The notes under the pieces were generated by a model. The model ran no database searches. It worked only from the letters and a program-made list of their open reading frames with translations, and had not been told where the DNA came from. Positions 45,916 through 53,576 of a DNA stretch of 64,000 nucleotides are shown one piece after another. The translations under genes and the position numbers were made by a program. Where the stretch lies: assembly GCF_013179735.1 (NCBI RefSeq), contig NZ_JABMEG010000001.1, positions 1,240,001-1,304,000 of the forward strand, in the 5' to 3' direction. Each line of letters starts with the position of its first letter. The first letter of the stretch is position 1. The DNA is from Permianibacter fluminis. GTDB taxonomy: Bacteria > Pseudomonadota > Gammaproteobacteria > Enterobacterales > Permianibacteraceae.

Positions 45916-46788
45916 ATGGCGATACGCAGTGGGCTGATACGGATATTGGCGGCTTTTGCGCTAGTCGGCGCCATCGGCGCGGCCAAGGCCGACCCTGGTG
46001 GACGGCTGCCGGCCACTGGCGGCGTGGTCAATGTCGAGGGTAGTGGCGGCGGCGGCCTGAGCACGTGGGCGCTGATAAGTGGCTACGGCACCGATACCGA
46101 ATGGGGTGGCGCGGTCAGTTATACCCGGTTGCCGCTGACCGATTACCAGTTCGAAAGCGCGGCGGTGACGCTGGGGCTGTTTGATCGGGTGGAGTTCAGC
46201 CTGGCGCGGCAGCGCTTCGATCTGCAGGACGTGGTGGTCGGCGAAGTGATCGAGCAGGACATCGTGGGTCTGAAGTGGCGGCTGGCCGGTGATGCGGTAT
46301 TCACGCCCGATAGCGCGCTGCCGCAGCTGGCGCTGGGCCTGCAATACAAGCGTAACCGCGATTTCGAGCGCATTCCTGCCGCGCTCGGTGGCACCGAAGA
46401 CAGCGACACCGAGCCGTATCTGGCGGCGACCAAGCTCTATTTTGGCGCCGTGTTCGGGCACAACCTGCTGGTCAACGCCGGGCTGCGCTACAGCCGCGCC
46501 AACCAGTTCGGCCTGCTTGGTTTTGGTGGCCCGAAAGACGATAGCCGCAGTCTGCTCGGCGAGCTGGCGCTCGGGGTGTTTCTGACCGATCAGCTGGTGC
46601 TGGGCGCTGAATACCGGCAGCGGCCCGACAATCTGGTCTATGCCGAGCAGGCTGCCCGCGATGCCTTTCTGGCCTGGGTACCGAACCGGTATCTGGCCGT
46701 CACGCTGGCCCGGGTCGAGCTGGGTCACATTGCCGTGACCGAGGCCGATCAATCCGGCACCTATCTGCAGGTTCAGCTCAATTATTGA
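45916..46788 (+). CDS. DUF3034-family envelope protein
   Basis: A 290-residue protein with a signal peptide (1-25, ending AKA). The mature chain begins DPGGRLPATGGVVNVEGSGG, the usual DUF3034 opening. It continues with alternating amphipathic strands and aromatic residues (LYFGAVFGHNLLVNAGLRY), consistent with an outer-membrane beta-barrel. The ATG at 45916 follows CAGGAG. It is divergent from the truncated haemoglobin operon across an 82-base gap. From general knowledge, DUF3034 genes recur next to truncated haemoglobin and 'methylamine utilization' genes, which suggests a shared pathway. Substrate is unknown. Confidence 0.82.
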   Translation: MAIRSGLIRILAAFALVGAIGAAKADPGGRLPATGGVVNVEGSGGGGLSTWALISGYGTDTEWGGAVSYTRLPLTDYQFESAAVTLGLFDRVEFSLARQRFDLQDVVVGEVIEQDIVGLKWRLAGDAVFTPDSALPQLALGLQYKRNRDFERIPAALGGTEDSDTEPYLAATKLYFGAVFGHNLLVNAGLRYSRANQFGLLGFGGPKDDSRSLLGELALGVFLTDQLVLGAEYRQRPDNLVYAEQAARDAFLAWVPNRYLAVTLARVELGHIAVTEADQSGTYLQVQLNY

Positions 46789-46939
46789 CCGCCAGGGCTC
46801 CGGCGTAGACTCGTCAGATGGACCGAATGTCGCCACGACAACCGGCGGTTTGCCTGCCGCCGCCGGAGCTGCCGTCGTTTGCTTGTAACTTGCCGATGTC
46901 GCCGCTACCATATGCGCCCGCTCCGCCAGGCCCATTTTC

Positions 46940-47716
46940 ATGAGTCCGTCGCGTCCGCGCATTGTTGCCGGTAATTGGAAAATGCACGGTTCCCGCGCCC
47001 TGCTCCGGGCCTTGGTGCCAGCCGTCCAGCAAGGCTTGCCAGCCGCCGGTCGCTGCCAGGTCGTGTTCTGTCCGCCGGCGGTCTACCTCGGTGAGTTGGC
47101 CGGTCTGCTGCAGCACCCACGCTGCGCGGTCGGCGGCCAGGATGTCAGCGCCCACGTCAGTGGTGCCTACACCGGCGAGCTGGCAGCGGCGATGCTGTTG
47201 GAATCGGGCTGTCGCTACGCGATCGTCGGTCACTCGGAGCGGCGCCGTTACCACGGCGAAAGCAGCGAGCTGGTCGCCGCGAAAGCCACTGCGGCCTTGT
47301 CCGCCGGGTTGTTGCCGATCATCTGCATCGGGGAAACCTTGGCGGATCGGGAAAGCGGCCGGACTTGGGCGGTGTTGTCGGCGCAGCTGACGGCCGTGGC
47401 CGAGCTGCTGCAACAGCCGCGGGCCAGCGAGATTGTGCTGGCGTATGAGCCGGTCTGGGCTATTGGCACCGGTCGCACCGCGACCCCTGAGCAGGCTCAG
47501 GACGTCCATGCCCAGGTGCGCAACTGGTTACAGGAACAGGCGAGTGCCATCGGCAAACCGATGCTCGCCGGACAACTGCCGATTCTGTATGGCGGCAGTG
47601 TCAAAGCGGATAACGCGGCTGCGCTGATGGCGCAGCCGGATGTGGATGGCGCTCTCGTCGGGGGCGCGTCCTTGCAGGCAGATGAGTTCATCGCCATTTG
47701 CCGCAGTGCTGATTGA
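46940..47716 (+). CDS. tpiA: Triosephosphate isomerase
   Basis: A 258-residue TIM-barrel enzyme that interconverts dihydroxyacetone phosphate and glyceraldehyde-3-phosphate. The catalytic Lys and Asn are in GNWKMHG (an N-x-K start), His in VGHSERRRYHGE, and Glu in LAYEPVWAIGTGRTAT. The phosphate-binding end ILYGGSVKADNAAALMAQPDVDGALVGGASL is intact. The neighbours tpiA-secG-tRNA-Leu form a standard gammaproteobacterial block; secG starts 30 bases downstream. Confidence 0.98.
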   Translation: MSPSRPRIVAGNWKMHGSRALLRALVPAVQQGLPAAGRCQVVFCPPAVYLGELAGLLQHPRCAVGGQDVSAHVSGAYTGELAAAMLLESGCRYAIVGHSERRRYHGESSELVAAKATAALSAGLLPIICIGETLADRESGRTWAVLSAQLTAVAELLQQPRASEIVLAYEPVWAIGTGRTATPEQAQDVHAQVRNWLQEQASAIGKPMLAGQLPILYGGSVKADNAAALMAQPDVDGALVGGASLQADEFIAICRSAD

Positions 47717-47746
47717 GCATTGCAACAATCGAGTCGGAAGACTGAA

Positions 47747-48157
47747 ATGTACGAGATTTTGTTGGGCCTGTTCCTGATCATCGCGCTGGCGCTGATCGGC
47801 ATCATTTTGTTGCAACAGGGCAAGGGTGCCGATCTCGGTGCCTCGTTTGGCGCCGGTGCCTCGAACACCGTGTTTGGCGCTGCCGGTTCGGGCAACTTCA
47901 TGACCAAGGCGACCTGGTGGTTGTCGTTGGCATCGCTGGTGATTCTGCTGGTGCTCGGTTATCTGGCCAGCCACCGCGATCCGGTTGCCGCCGCCGGTGA
48001 CGATGTCTTCGCCGCCGCGCCGGCCAGCGAAGCGCCGGCAACGACGCTGCCGATTGCCGATGTCCCGGCCTTGGCCGCACCGGCCCCGGCCAGCAACAGC
48101 GATGTTCCAGCCGCTCCGGCTGATGCCCAGCCCGCTTCGGATACCCCGAAGCCCTGA
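47747..48157 (+). CDS. secG: Protein translocase subunit SecG
   Basis: A 136-residue inner-membrane subunit of the SecYEG channel, with two transmembrane helices (about 2-22 and 53-73) flanking the conserved loop LLQQGKGADLGASFGAGASNTVFG-type sequence. The C-terminus (about 85-136) is an Ala/Pro-rich tail without obvious fold. The ATG at 47747 matches the family's MYEILL start; an extended frame is rejected. A small hairpin (48164-48181) lies between it and the tRNA gene. Confidence 0.95.
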   Translation: MYEILLGLFLIIALALIGIILLQQGKGADLGASFGAGASNTVFGAAGSGNFMTKATWWLSLASLVILLVLGYLASHRDPVAAAGDDVFAAAPASEAPATTLPIADVPALAAPAPASNSDVPAAPADAQPASDTPKP

Positions 48158-48190
48158 GCGCAACCCGGTCTTCGCACCGGGACGAATAAA

Positions 48191-48275
48191 GCGGAAGTGG
48201 TGAAATTGGTAGACACACCATCTTGAGGGGGTGGCGCCGCAAGGCATGAGGGTTCAAGTCCCTCCTTCCGCACCA
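48191..48275 (+). tRNA. tRNA-Leu (anticodon GAG)
   Basis: An 85-base tRNA with a complete cloverleaf. The acceptor stem is GCGGAAG / CTTCCGC. The D-arm contains AATTGGTAGAC, and the anticodon stem CCATC / GGTGG encloses TTGAGGG, giving anticodon GAG. A long variable arm (type II, as expected for Leu) precedes the T-arm GGTTCAAGTCC, and CCA is encoded. It lies after secG, the place of tRNA-Leu(GAG) in many Gammaproteobacteria, and before nuoA. Confidence 0.97.
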
Positions 48276-48313
48276 AATCACCGACCGGGATCTACGGTCG
48301 GGCCCAAACAAAG

Positions 48314-48350
48314 AAATGGCATCTGTCCGCAATGACGATGCCATTTTTTT
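48314..48350 (+). terminator. Intrinsic terminator after tRNA-Leu
   Basis: The hairpin AAATGGCATC / GATGCCATTT with a 12-base loop runs into a long T-run. It ends the tpiA-secG-tRNA transcript and isolates it from nuo. A second short hairpin (CCGACCG / CGGTCGG) lies just upstream. Confidence 0.85.
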
Positions 48351-48373
48351 CGCCTGCCAGGGATGGCGGGCGT

Positions 48374-48418
48374 GTCGCGCGCGTAGGGAACGCGCGCGAC
48401 GACCTACATCGATGTAGG
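48374..48418. repeat. Adjacent strong palindromes ahead of nuoA
   Basis: A 10-base perfect inverted repeat (GTCGCGCGCG / CGCGCGCGAC, 7-base loop, 48374-48400) is followed at once by a perfect 16-base palindrome CCTACATCGATGTAGG (48403-48418). The pair looks like a composite intergenic repeat or a regulator site. The rest of the 48276-48734 gap carries the tRNA terminator and the presumed nuo promoter but no gene. Confidence 0.7.
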
Positions 48419-48582
48419 GAATGCTGCAGCGCGCAGGGCTGGTGGGTATGGCGTCTGCGCCGGCAGCACATCGGGACGATGACTGCTAGCAGAAGCGCTG
48501 GATTTCGCCAGTAGCGTCAGCAGCGCCGGTCCGCGGCTGTGAAAAAATGCCGCCTGGATCCTGTACTTACGTTGCAATGCAT

Positions 48583-48612
48583 CAGACGAAAGCTGGTGGA
48601 AGCTGCTAAAAT
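48583..48612 (+). promoter_or_regulatory. Candidate promoter of the nuo operon
   Basis: A good -10 element TAAAAT (48607-48612) has a weak -35 (CAGACG, 48583-48588) at 18-base spacing. It would give a leader of about 115 bases to nuoA. The weak -35 leaves room for activator control. Confidence 0.4.
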
Positions 48613-48734
48613 CTCGTGGTTTTTATCCCACCACGAATGTGTGTACCGCTGACGGGGTTCCAGCAGGGCGGTACGCAGGGTGCCCCTTTTTCAGGTCCCG
48701 CGTTACAAGGGTCCGATTTTTCAGGGTGAAACAC

Positions 48735-49103
48735 ATGCTGCAGAATTACACTCCCATCCTCGTTTTCATGGGGGTCGGGCTTGGTCTTGGCACCGCGCTG
48801 GTGGTCATCGGCTGGTTGCTCGGTTATCTGTTTGGTCGGCACAAGCCGGACGCAGCAAAAAATGCTCCGTTCGAGTGCGGCTACGACGCCTTTGAAGACG
48901 CCCGCATGAAGTTCGATGTGCGGTTCTATCTGGTTGCCATCCTGTTCATCATTTTCGATCTGGAAATCGCTTTCCTGTTCCCGTGGGCAGTGGTGATCAA
49001 CCAGATCGGCTGGTTCGGTTTCTGGGCCATGGCCGCGTTTCTCGGGCTGCTGGTGGTGGGTTTCATTTACGAGTGGAAGAAAGGCGCGCTTGAGTGGGAG
49101 TAA
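48735..49103 (+). CDS. nuoA: NADH-quinone oxidoreductase subunit A
   Basis: A 122-residue membrane subunit of complex I with three transmembrane helices. Hallmarks are [41 protein letters not shown], shown here only by its core FECGYD and [11 protein letters not shown]. The Cys of ECGYD sits in the loop near the quinone tunnel. The ATG at 48735 with AGGGTGA upstream is chosen over a 32-codon longer frame. It is the first gene of the nuo operon. Confidence 0.97.
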   Translation: MLQNYTPILVFMGVGLGLGTALVVIGWLLGYLFGRHKPDAAKNAPFECGYDAFEDARMKFDVRFYLVAILFIIFDLEIAFLFPWAVVINQIGWFGFWAMAAFLGLLVVGFIYEWKKGALEWE

Positions 49104-49169
49104 GTCCGGCAACGGCTTCGACACTCGCGCGCTTTTTTTGCATTGGTAACGCTTCAAGAGGATGCCGGA

Positions 49170-49697
49170 ATGGCTGTTGAAGGTGTGATGGAATCTGGTG
49201 CGTCGAGCACTGGTGCCATAAATACAGGCGTCGTGGAAAAGGGCTTTGTCACCACCTCGGTCGACACCCTGGTCAACTGGGCCAGCACCGGTTCGCTGTG
49301 GCCGATGACGTTCGGTCTGGCCTGCTGCGCCGTCGAGATGATGCACGCCGGAGCGTCGCGTTATGACCTCGACCGGTTCGGCATCGTGTTCCGGCCGAGT
49401 CCGCGCCAATCCGACGTGATGATCGTCGCCGGCACCCTGACCAATAAAATGGCGCCGGCCTTGCGCCGCGTCTATGACCAGATGCCGGAACCGCGCTGGG
49501 TCATTTCGATGGGCTCCTGCGCCAACGGTGGCGGTTATTACCACTATTCCTACGCCGTGGTTCGCGGTTGTGATCGGGTGGTGCCGGTCGACATTTACGT
49601 ACCGGGCTGCCCGCCGACCGCGGAAGCGCTGCTGTACGGTCTGATTCAGCTGCAAAACAAGATTCGCCGCACCAATACCATCGCGCGGCAAGCCTGA
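49170..49697 (+). CDS. nuoB: NADH-quinone oxidoreductase subunit B
   Basis: A 175-residue peripheral subunit holding iron-sulfur cluster N2, the direct electron donor to quinone. The ligands are the tandem Cys52-Cys53 in GLACCAVEM, the Cys in SMGSCANGG and the Cys in [11 protein letters not shown]. The N-terminal about 22 residues are a variable extension. The ATG at 49170 follows AAGAGGA. It is 66 bases after nuoA. Confidence 0.97.
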   Translation: MAVEGVMESGASSTGAINTGVVEKGFVTTSVDTLVNWASTGSLWPMTFGLACCAVEMMHAGASRYDLDRFGIVFRPSPRQSDVMIVAGTLTNKMAPALRRVYDQMPEPRWVISMGSCANGGGYYHYSYAVVRGCDRVVPVDIYVPGCPPTAEALLYGLIQLQNKIRRTNTIARQA

Positions 49698-49707
49698 GGA
49701 AACGCCC

Positions 49708-50367
49708 ATGCAATTGGCCGAACAACTGACGGCACATTTCGGCGCGCGCCTGCAGGCCTGCGTTGTCGATCGTGATGAAGTGTCCATTGAAGTTTCGCGG
49801 GACGACTATCTGGCGGTCTGCCAGGCACTGCGTGATCAGGAACATTTTCAGTTCAAGCAACTGATCGACCTGTGCGGTGTGGACTACTCGCAATACGGCG
49901 CCACCGAATGGGAAACCGAAGACGCTTCCAGCGCCGGTTTTTCCCGTGGTGTCGATGGCGAACAACCGCGGGAAGCGAGCTGGGACAAGCCGCGCTTCGC
50001 GGTCGTGGTTCATCTGCTGTCGGTGACCCATAACCAGCGCGTGCGGGTGCGGGTGTTTGCCGACGAGCAATTCCCGATTGTCGCCAGCGTGTCCGAGCTG
50101 TGGCCGGTGGCCAACTGGTTTGAGCGCGAAGCATTCGACATGTTTGGCATCCTGTTCGACGGTCACAACGATCTGCGTCGGCTGCTGACCGATTACGGCT
50201 TTGTCGGCCACCCGTTCCGGAAAGATTTCCCGCTGATCGGCAACGTCGAAATCCGTTACGACGCCGCGCAAGCGCGTTGCGTGTACGAGCCGGTGTCGAT
50301 CGAGCCGCGCGTGCTGGTGCCGCGCGTCATTCGCCACGATCAGCGTTACAGCGCGAAGAAGGCCTAA
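49708..50367 (+). CDS. nuoC: NADH-quinone oxidoreductase subunit C
   Basis: A 219-residue 30-kDa-type subunit of the complex I connecting arm, without cofactors. The family signature ERE(A)[34 protein letters not shown] is present near 140-180. It is separate from nuoD, unlike the fused NuoCD of E. coli, as in many other Gammaproteobacteria. It begins 10 bases after nuoB and ends 4 bases before nuoD. Confidence 0.96.
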   Translation: MQLAEQLTAHFGARLQACVVDRDEVSIEVSRDDYLAVCQALRDQEHFQFKQLIDLCGVDYSQYGATEWETEDASSAGFSRGVDGEQPREASWDKPRFAVVVHLLSVTHNQRVRVRVFADEQFPIVASVSELWPVANWFEREAFDMFGILFDGHNDLRRLLTDYGFVGHPFRKDFPLIGNVEIRYDAAQARCVYEPVSIEPRVLVPRVIRHDQRYSAKKA

Positions 50368-50371
50368 GAAC

Positions 50372-51625
50372 ATGGCAGAAATTCGTAACTACACCATCAA
50401 CTTCGGTCCGCAACACCCGGCCGCGCACGGCGTGCTGCGCTTGATTCTGGAGCTGGACGGCGAAACCATCGTCCGCGCCGATCCGCATATCGGTCTGCTC
50501 CATCGTGGTACCGAGAAGCTGGCCGAGAGCAAGCCGTTCAACCAGAGCATCGGTTACATGGACCGGCTCGACTACGTCTCAATGATGTGCAACGAGCACG
50601 CCTATGTCATGGCCATCGAGAAATTGCTCGGCATTGAAGCGCCGGTGCGGGCCCAGTACATCCGGGTGATGTTCGACGAAATCACCCGCGTGCTGAACCA
50701 CCTGCTCTGGCTCGGTGCGCACGGTCTCGATATCGGCGCCATGACCATGTTCCTGTATTGCTTCCGCGAGCGCGAAGCGCTGATGGATTGCTATGAGGCT
50801 GTTTCCGGTGCCCGTCTGCACGCGACGTACTATCGTCCGGGCGGCGTCTACCGTGATCTGCCGGATCGCATGCCGCAATACCAGGCATCGAAATTCCGCA
50901 GCGACAAAGACACCAAGAAACTGAACGAAATGCGCCAGGGCTCGATGCTCGATTACCTGTGGGCATTCACCGAAGAGTTTCCGAAGCGGGTTGATGAATA
51001 CGAAGCGCTGCTGACCGACAACCGGATCTGGAAACAGCGCACCGTTGGTATCGGTGTGGTGTCACCGGAGCGTGCCTTGGCACTCGGCCTCACCGGCGCG
51101 ATGTTGCGCGGTTCGGGTGTGGTCTGGGATCTGCGCAAGCACCAACCGTATGAAGTGTACGACAAGCTCGATTTCGACATTCCGGTTGGCAAGAACGGCG
51201 ACTGCTATGACCGTTATCTGGTTCGCGTCGAAGAGATGCGGCAGTCGAACCGGATCATCCGTCAGTGCATCGAGTGGCTGCGCAAGAATCCGGGCCCGGT
51301 CATGATCGACAACTACAAGGTTGCGCCGCCGCGTCGCGAAACCATGAAGCACGACATGGAAGCGCTGATTCACCACTTCAAGTTCTTCACCGAAGGCTTC
51401 TGCGCACCGGAAGGCGAGGTCTACAGCGCCATCGAGCACCCGAAAGGCGAGTTCGGTATTTATCTGATTTCAGACGGCGCCAACAAACCTTACCGGGTGA
51501 AAATCCGTGCACCAGGTTTCGCCCATCTGTCCGCCATTGATGAAATGGGTCGTGGCCACATGCTGGCCGACATCGTTGCGATTATCGGCACGATGGACAT
51601 CGTGTTCGGGGAGATTGACCGCTGA
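50372..51625 (+). CDS. nuoD: NADH-quinone oxidoreductase subunit D
   Basis: A 417-residue 49-kDa-type subunit, related to [NiFe]-hydrogenase large subunits, that forms the quinone site with NuoB. Conserved blocks are [35 protein letters not shown], and [17 protein letters not shown]. The conserved His and Tyr of the quinone site fall in the first and the MDRLDYVSM stretch. The last base of its stop codon region overlaps the nuoE start (TGATG). Confidence 0.97.
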   Translation: MAEIRNYTINFGPQHPAAHGVLRLILELDGETIVRADPHIGLLHRGTEKLAESKPFNQSIGYMDRLDYVSMMCNEHAYVMAIEKLLGIEAPVRAQYIRVMFDEITRVLNHLLWLGAHGLDIGAMTMFLYCFREREALMDCYEAVSGARLHATYYRPGGVYRDLPDRMPQYQASKFRSDKDTKKLNEMRQGSMLDYLWAFTEEFPKRVDEYEALLTDNRIWKQRTVGIGVVSPERALALGLTGAMLRGSGVVWDLRKHQPYEVYDKLDFDIPVGKNGDCYDRYLVRVEEMRQSNRIIRQCIEWLRKNPGPVMIDNYKVAPPRRETMKHDMEALIHHFKFFTEGFCAPEGEVYSAIEHPKGEFGIYLISDGANKPYRVKIRAPGFAHLSAIDEMGRGHMLADIVAIIGTMDIVFGEIDR

Positions 51626-52131
51626 TGACCACGCAAACAAATCCGAACAAGCTGAAAGAGCTGTTGCCGGCGTCGGCGATTGCCGAAATCGAAGTTTGGC
51701 TGGCCAAGTATCCGCCGGATCGCCGTCGCTCGGCCGTGATGGGCGCACTGACCATCGCCCAGGATCATTTGAATCACCTGAGCACCGAAACGATGGATGC
51801 GGTCGCCGATTATCTCGGCATTCCGCGCATTGCGGCGTACGAAGTTGCCACCTTCTATTCGATGTACCAGTTGCAGCCGGTTGGCAAGCATGTCATCAAC
51901 GTCTGCACCAACGTTAGCTGCATGCTGCGTGGTTCGGATCAGATCGTTGGCCACCTGCAGAAAAAACTTGGTATCGGTTTCAAGCAAACCACCCAGGATG
52001 GCAAGTTCACGCTGCGCGAGGTGGAGTGTCTGGCTGCCTGTGGTGGCGCGCCGTGCTGCCTGATCGACAAGACCTATCACGAAAATCTGACCCCGGAAAA
52101 AGTGGATCAGATTCTGGCCAAGCTGGATTAA
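51625..52131 (+). CDS. nuoE: NADH-quinone oxidoreductase subunit E
   Basis: A 168-residue thioredoxin-like subunit of the NADH-oxidising module with a [2Fe-2S] cluster (N1a). The four ligands are in CTNVSC (near 93 and 98) and [10 protein letters not shown] (near 134 and 138). The N-terminal helical part contains [19 protein letters not shown]. Its ATG overlaps the nuoD stop, so the two are translationally coupled. Confidence 0.96.
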   Translation: MTTQTNPNKLKELLPASAIAEIEVWLAKYPPDRRRSAVMGALTIAQDHLNHLSTETMDAVADYLGIPRIAAYEVATFYSMYQLQPVGKHVINVCTNVSCMLRGSDQIVGHLQKKLGIGFKQTTQDGKFTLREVECLAACGGAPCCLIDKTYHENLTPEKVDQILAKLD

Positions 52132-52144
52132 GAGAGCTCGCAAG

Positions 52145-53449
52145 ATGATCGATGTCGCTTACCAGTTGAACAAAGGCCCGGTTTGCTACCGGACCATCGG
52201 GTTGCCGGAGCCGTGGTCGCTGAAGACCTATGAATCGGTCGGTGGTTACGCCCAGTGGCGGAAAATCCTGGCGGAAAAAATTCCGCCGGAACAAATCATT
52301 GAATCGCTGAAACTCGGCAACCTGCGTGGTCGCGGTGGCGCCGGCTTTCCGACCGGTTTGAAATGGTCGTTCATGCCGCGCAACGCTGCCGGCCAGAAGT
52401 ACATGGTCTGCAACGCCGACGAAGGCGAGCCGGGTACCTACAAAGATCGCGACATCCTGCGCTTCAATCCGCACCAGCTGATTGAAGGCATGGCCATCGG
52501 CGCCTACGTGATCGGTGCGACCGTCGGTTACAACTATATTCGCGGCGAGTTTTACGAGCCGATCATGCGGTTTGAAAACGCGCTGAAAGAAGCCTATGCC
52601 GCCGGTTTGATCGGCAAGAACATGCTCGGCTCTGGCATCGATTTCGATCTGTTCACCCACTACGGTGCCGGTGCCTACATCTGCGGCGAAGAAACTGCGC
52701 TGATCGAATCGATTGAAGGCAAGAAAGGCCAGCCGCGGTTCAAGCCGCCGTTCCCGGCCAACTACGGTGTTTTTGGTCGGCCGACCAACGTCAACAACGT
52801 CGAGTCGTTTGCTTCGGTCCCGGTCATTCTTGAAAAAGGCGGCCAGTGGTTCCTGGAGCAGGGCAAGCCGAACAACGGCGGCACCAAGATTTTCTCGGTC
52901 TCCGGTCACGTCAATAAGCCGGGTAATTTCGAAGTGCCAATGGGCCTGCCGTTCAAAGATCTGCTGGAAATGGCCGGCGGCATGTTGAACGGCAAAAAGC
53001 TGAAAGCGGTTATCCCGGGTGGGTCATCAACGCCGATTTTGCCGGCGCACATCATGATGGACCTGACCATGGATTACGACAGCATCAGCAAAGCCGGCTC
53101 GATGCTCGGCGCCGGTTCGGTGATCGTGATGGATGAGGACACCGACCTGGTCAAAGTGCTGGCCCGCATTTCGCACTTCTATTACGAAGAGTCCTGCGGC
53201 CAGTGCACGCCATGTCGCGAAGGTACCGGCTGGTTGGCGCGCATGCTGCACCGGATTGTCCACGGCGAAGGCACCCGTGACGATCTGGCCAAGCTTGATG
53301 CGGTCGCTGCCAACATTTCCGGCCGGACGATTTGCGCGCTCGGCGATGCCGCGGCGATGCCGGTGATGAGCTTCCTGAAGCATTTCCGCCACGAGTTCGA
53401 ACACTACATCGAGCACAAGCGCAGCATCGTCGGTGGTGGCGGTCACTGA
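52145..53449 (+). CDS. nuoF: NADH-quinone oxidoreductase subunit F
   Basis: A 434-residue NADH-binding subunit with FMN and a [4Fe-4S] cluster (N3). The FMN/NADH segment is [18 protein letters not shown] and [16 protein letters not shown], with [17 protein letters not shown]. The cluster ligands are in [13 protein letters not shown] and the later Cys of ICALGDAAA. It ends at TGA and is followed by a 127-base gap with a hairpin before nuoG. Confidence 0.97.
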   Translation: MIDVAYQLNKGPVCYRTIGLPEPWSLKTYESVGGYAQWRKILAEKIPPEQIIESLKLGNLRGRGGAGFPTGLKWSFMPRNAAGQKYMVCNADEGEPGTYKDRDILRFNPHQLIEGMAIGAYVIGATVGYNYIRGEFYEPIMRFENALKEAYAAGLIGKNMLGSGIDFDLFTHYGAGAYICGEETALIESIEGKKGQPRFKPPFPANYGVFGRPTNVNNVESFASVPVILEKGGQWFLEQGKPNNGGTKIFSVSGHVNKPGNFEVPMGLPFKDLLEMAGGMLNGKKLKAVIPGGSSTPILPAHIMMDLTMDYDSISKAGSMLGAGSVIVMDEDTDLVKVLARISHFYYEESCGQCTPCREGTGWLARMLHRIVHGEGTRDDLAKLDAVAANISGRTICALGDAAAMPVMSFLKHFRHEFEHYIEHKRSIVGGGGH

Positions 53450-53486
53450 AGTGATCGGCAAGCGCCAAGGCAAGTTTTGAAGAATT

Positions 53487-53511
53487 GAGTTGTCACCCAG
53501 CACGACAACTC
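53487..53511 (+). promoter_or_regulatory. Hairpin in the nuoF-nuoG gap
   Basis: A perfect 8-base inverted repeat, GAGTTGTC / GACAACTC, with a 9-base loop sits in the only long gap (127 bases) between the first eight nuo genes. It could be an mRNA processing or stability element that sets unequal expression of the two halves, or the trace of a small insertion. There is no T-run. Confidence 0.5.
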
Positions 53512-53576
53512 GGGCAGTCAACGAAGTGATGGCCGAGGTGTAGGCACGGTCACTTCCCCTGCAAGAGACGTAGACG

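Noticed and set aside
48164-48181. Strong terminator between secG and the tRNA
   Set aside because: The CCCGGT / ACCGGG stem has no T-run after it; readthrough into the tRNA is likely.
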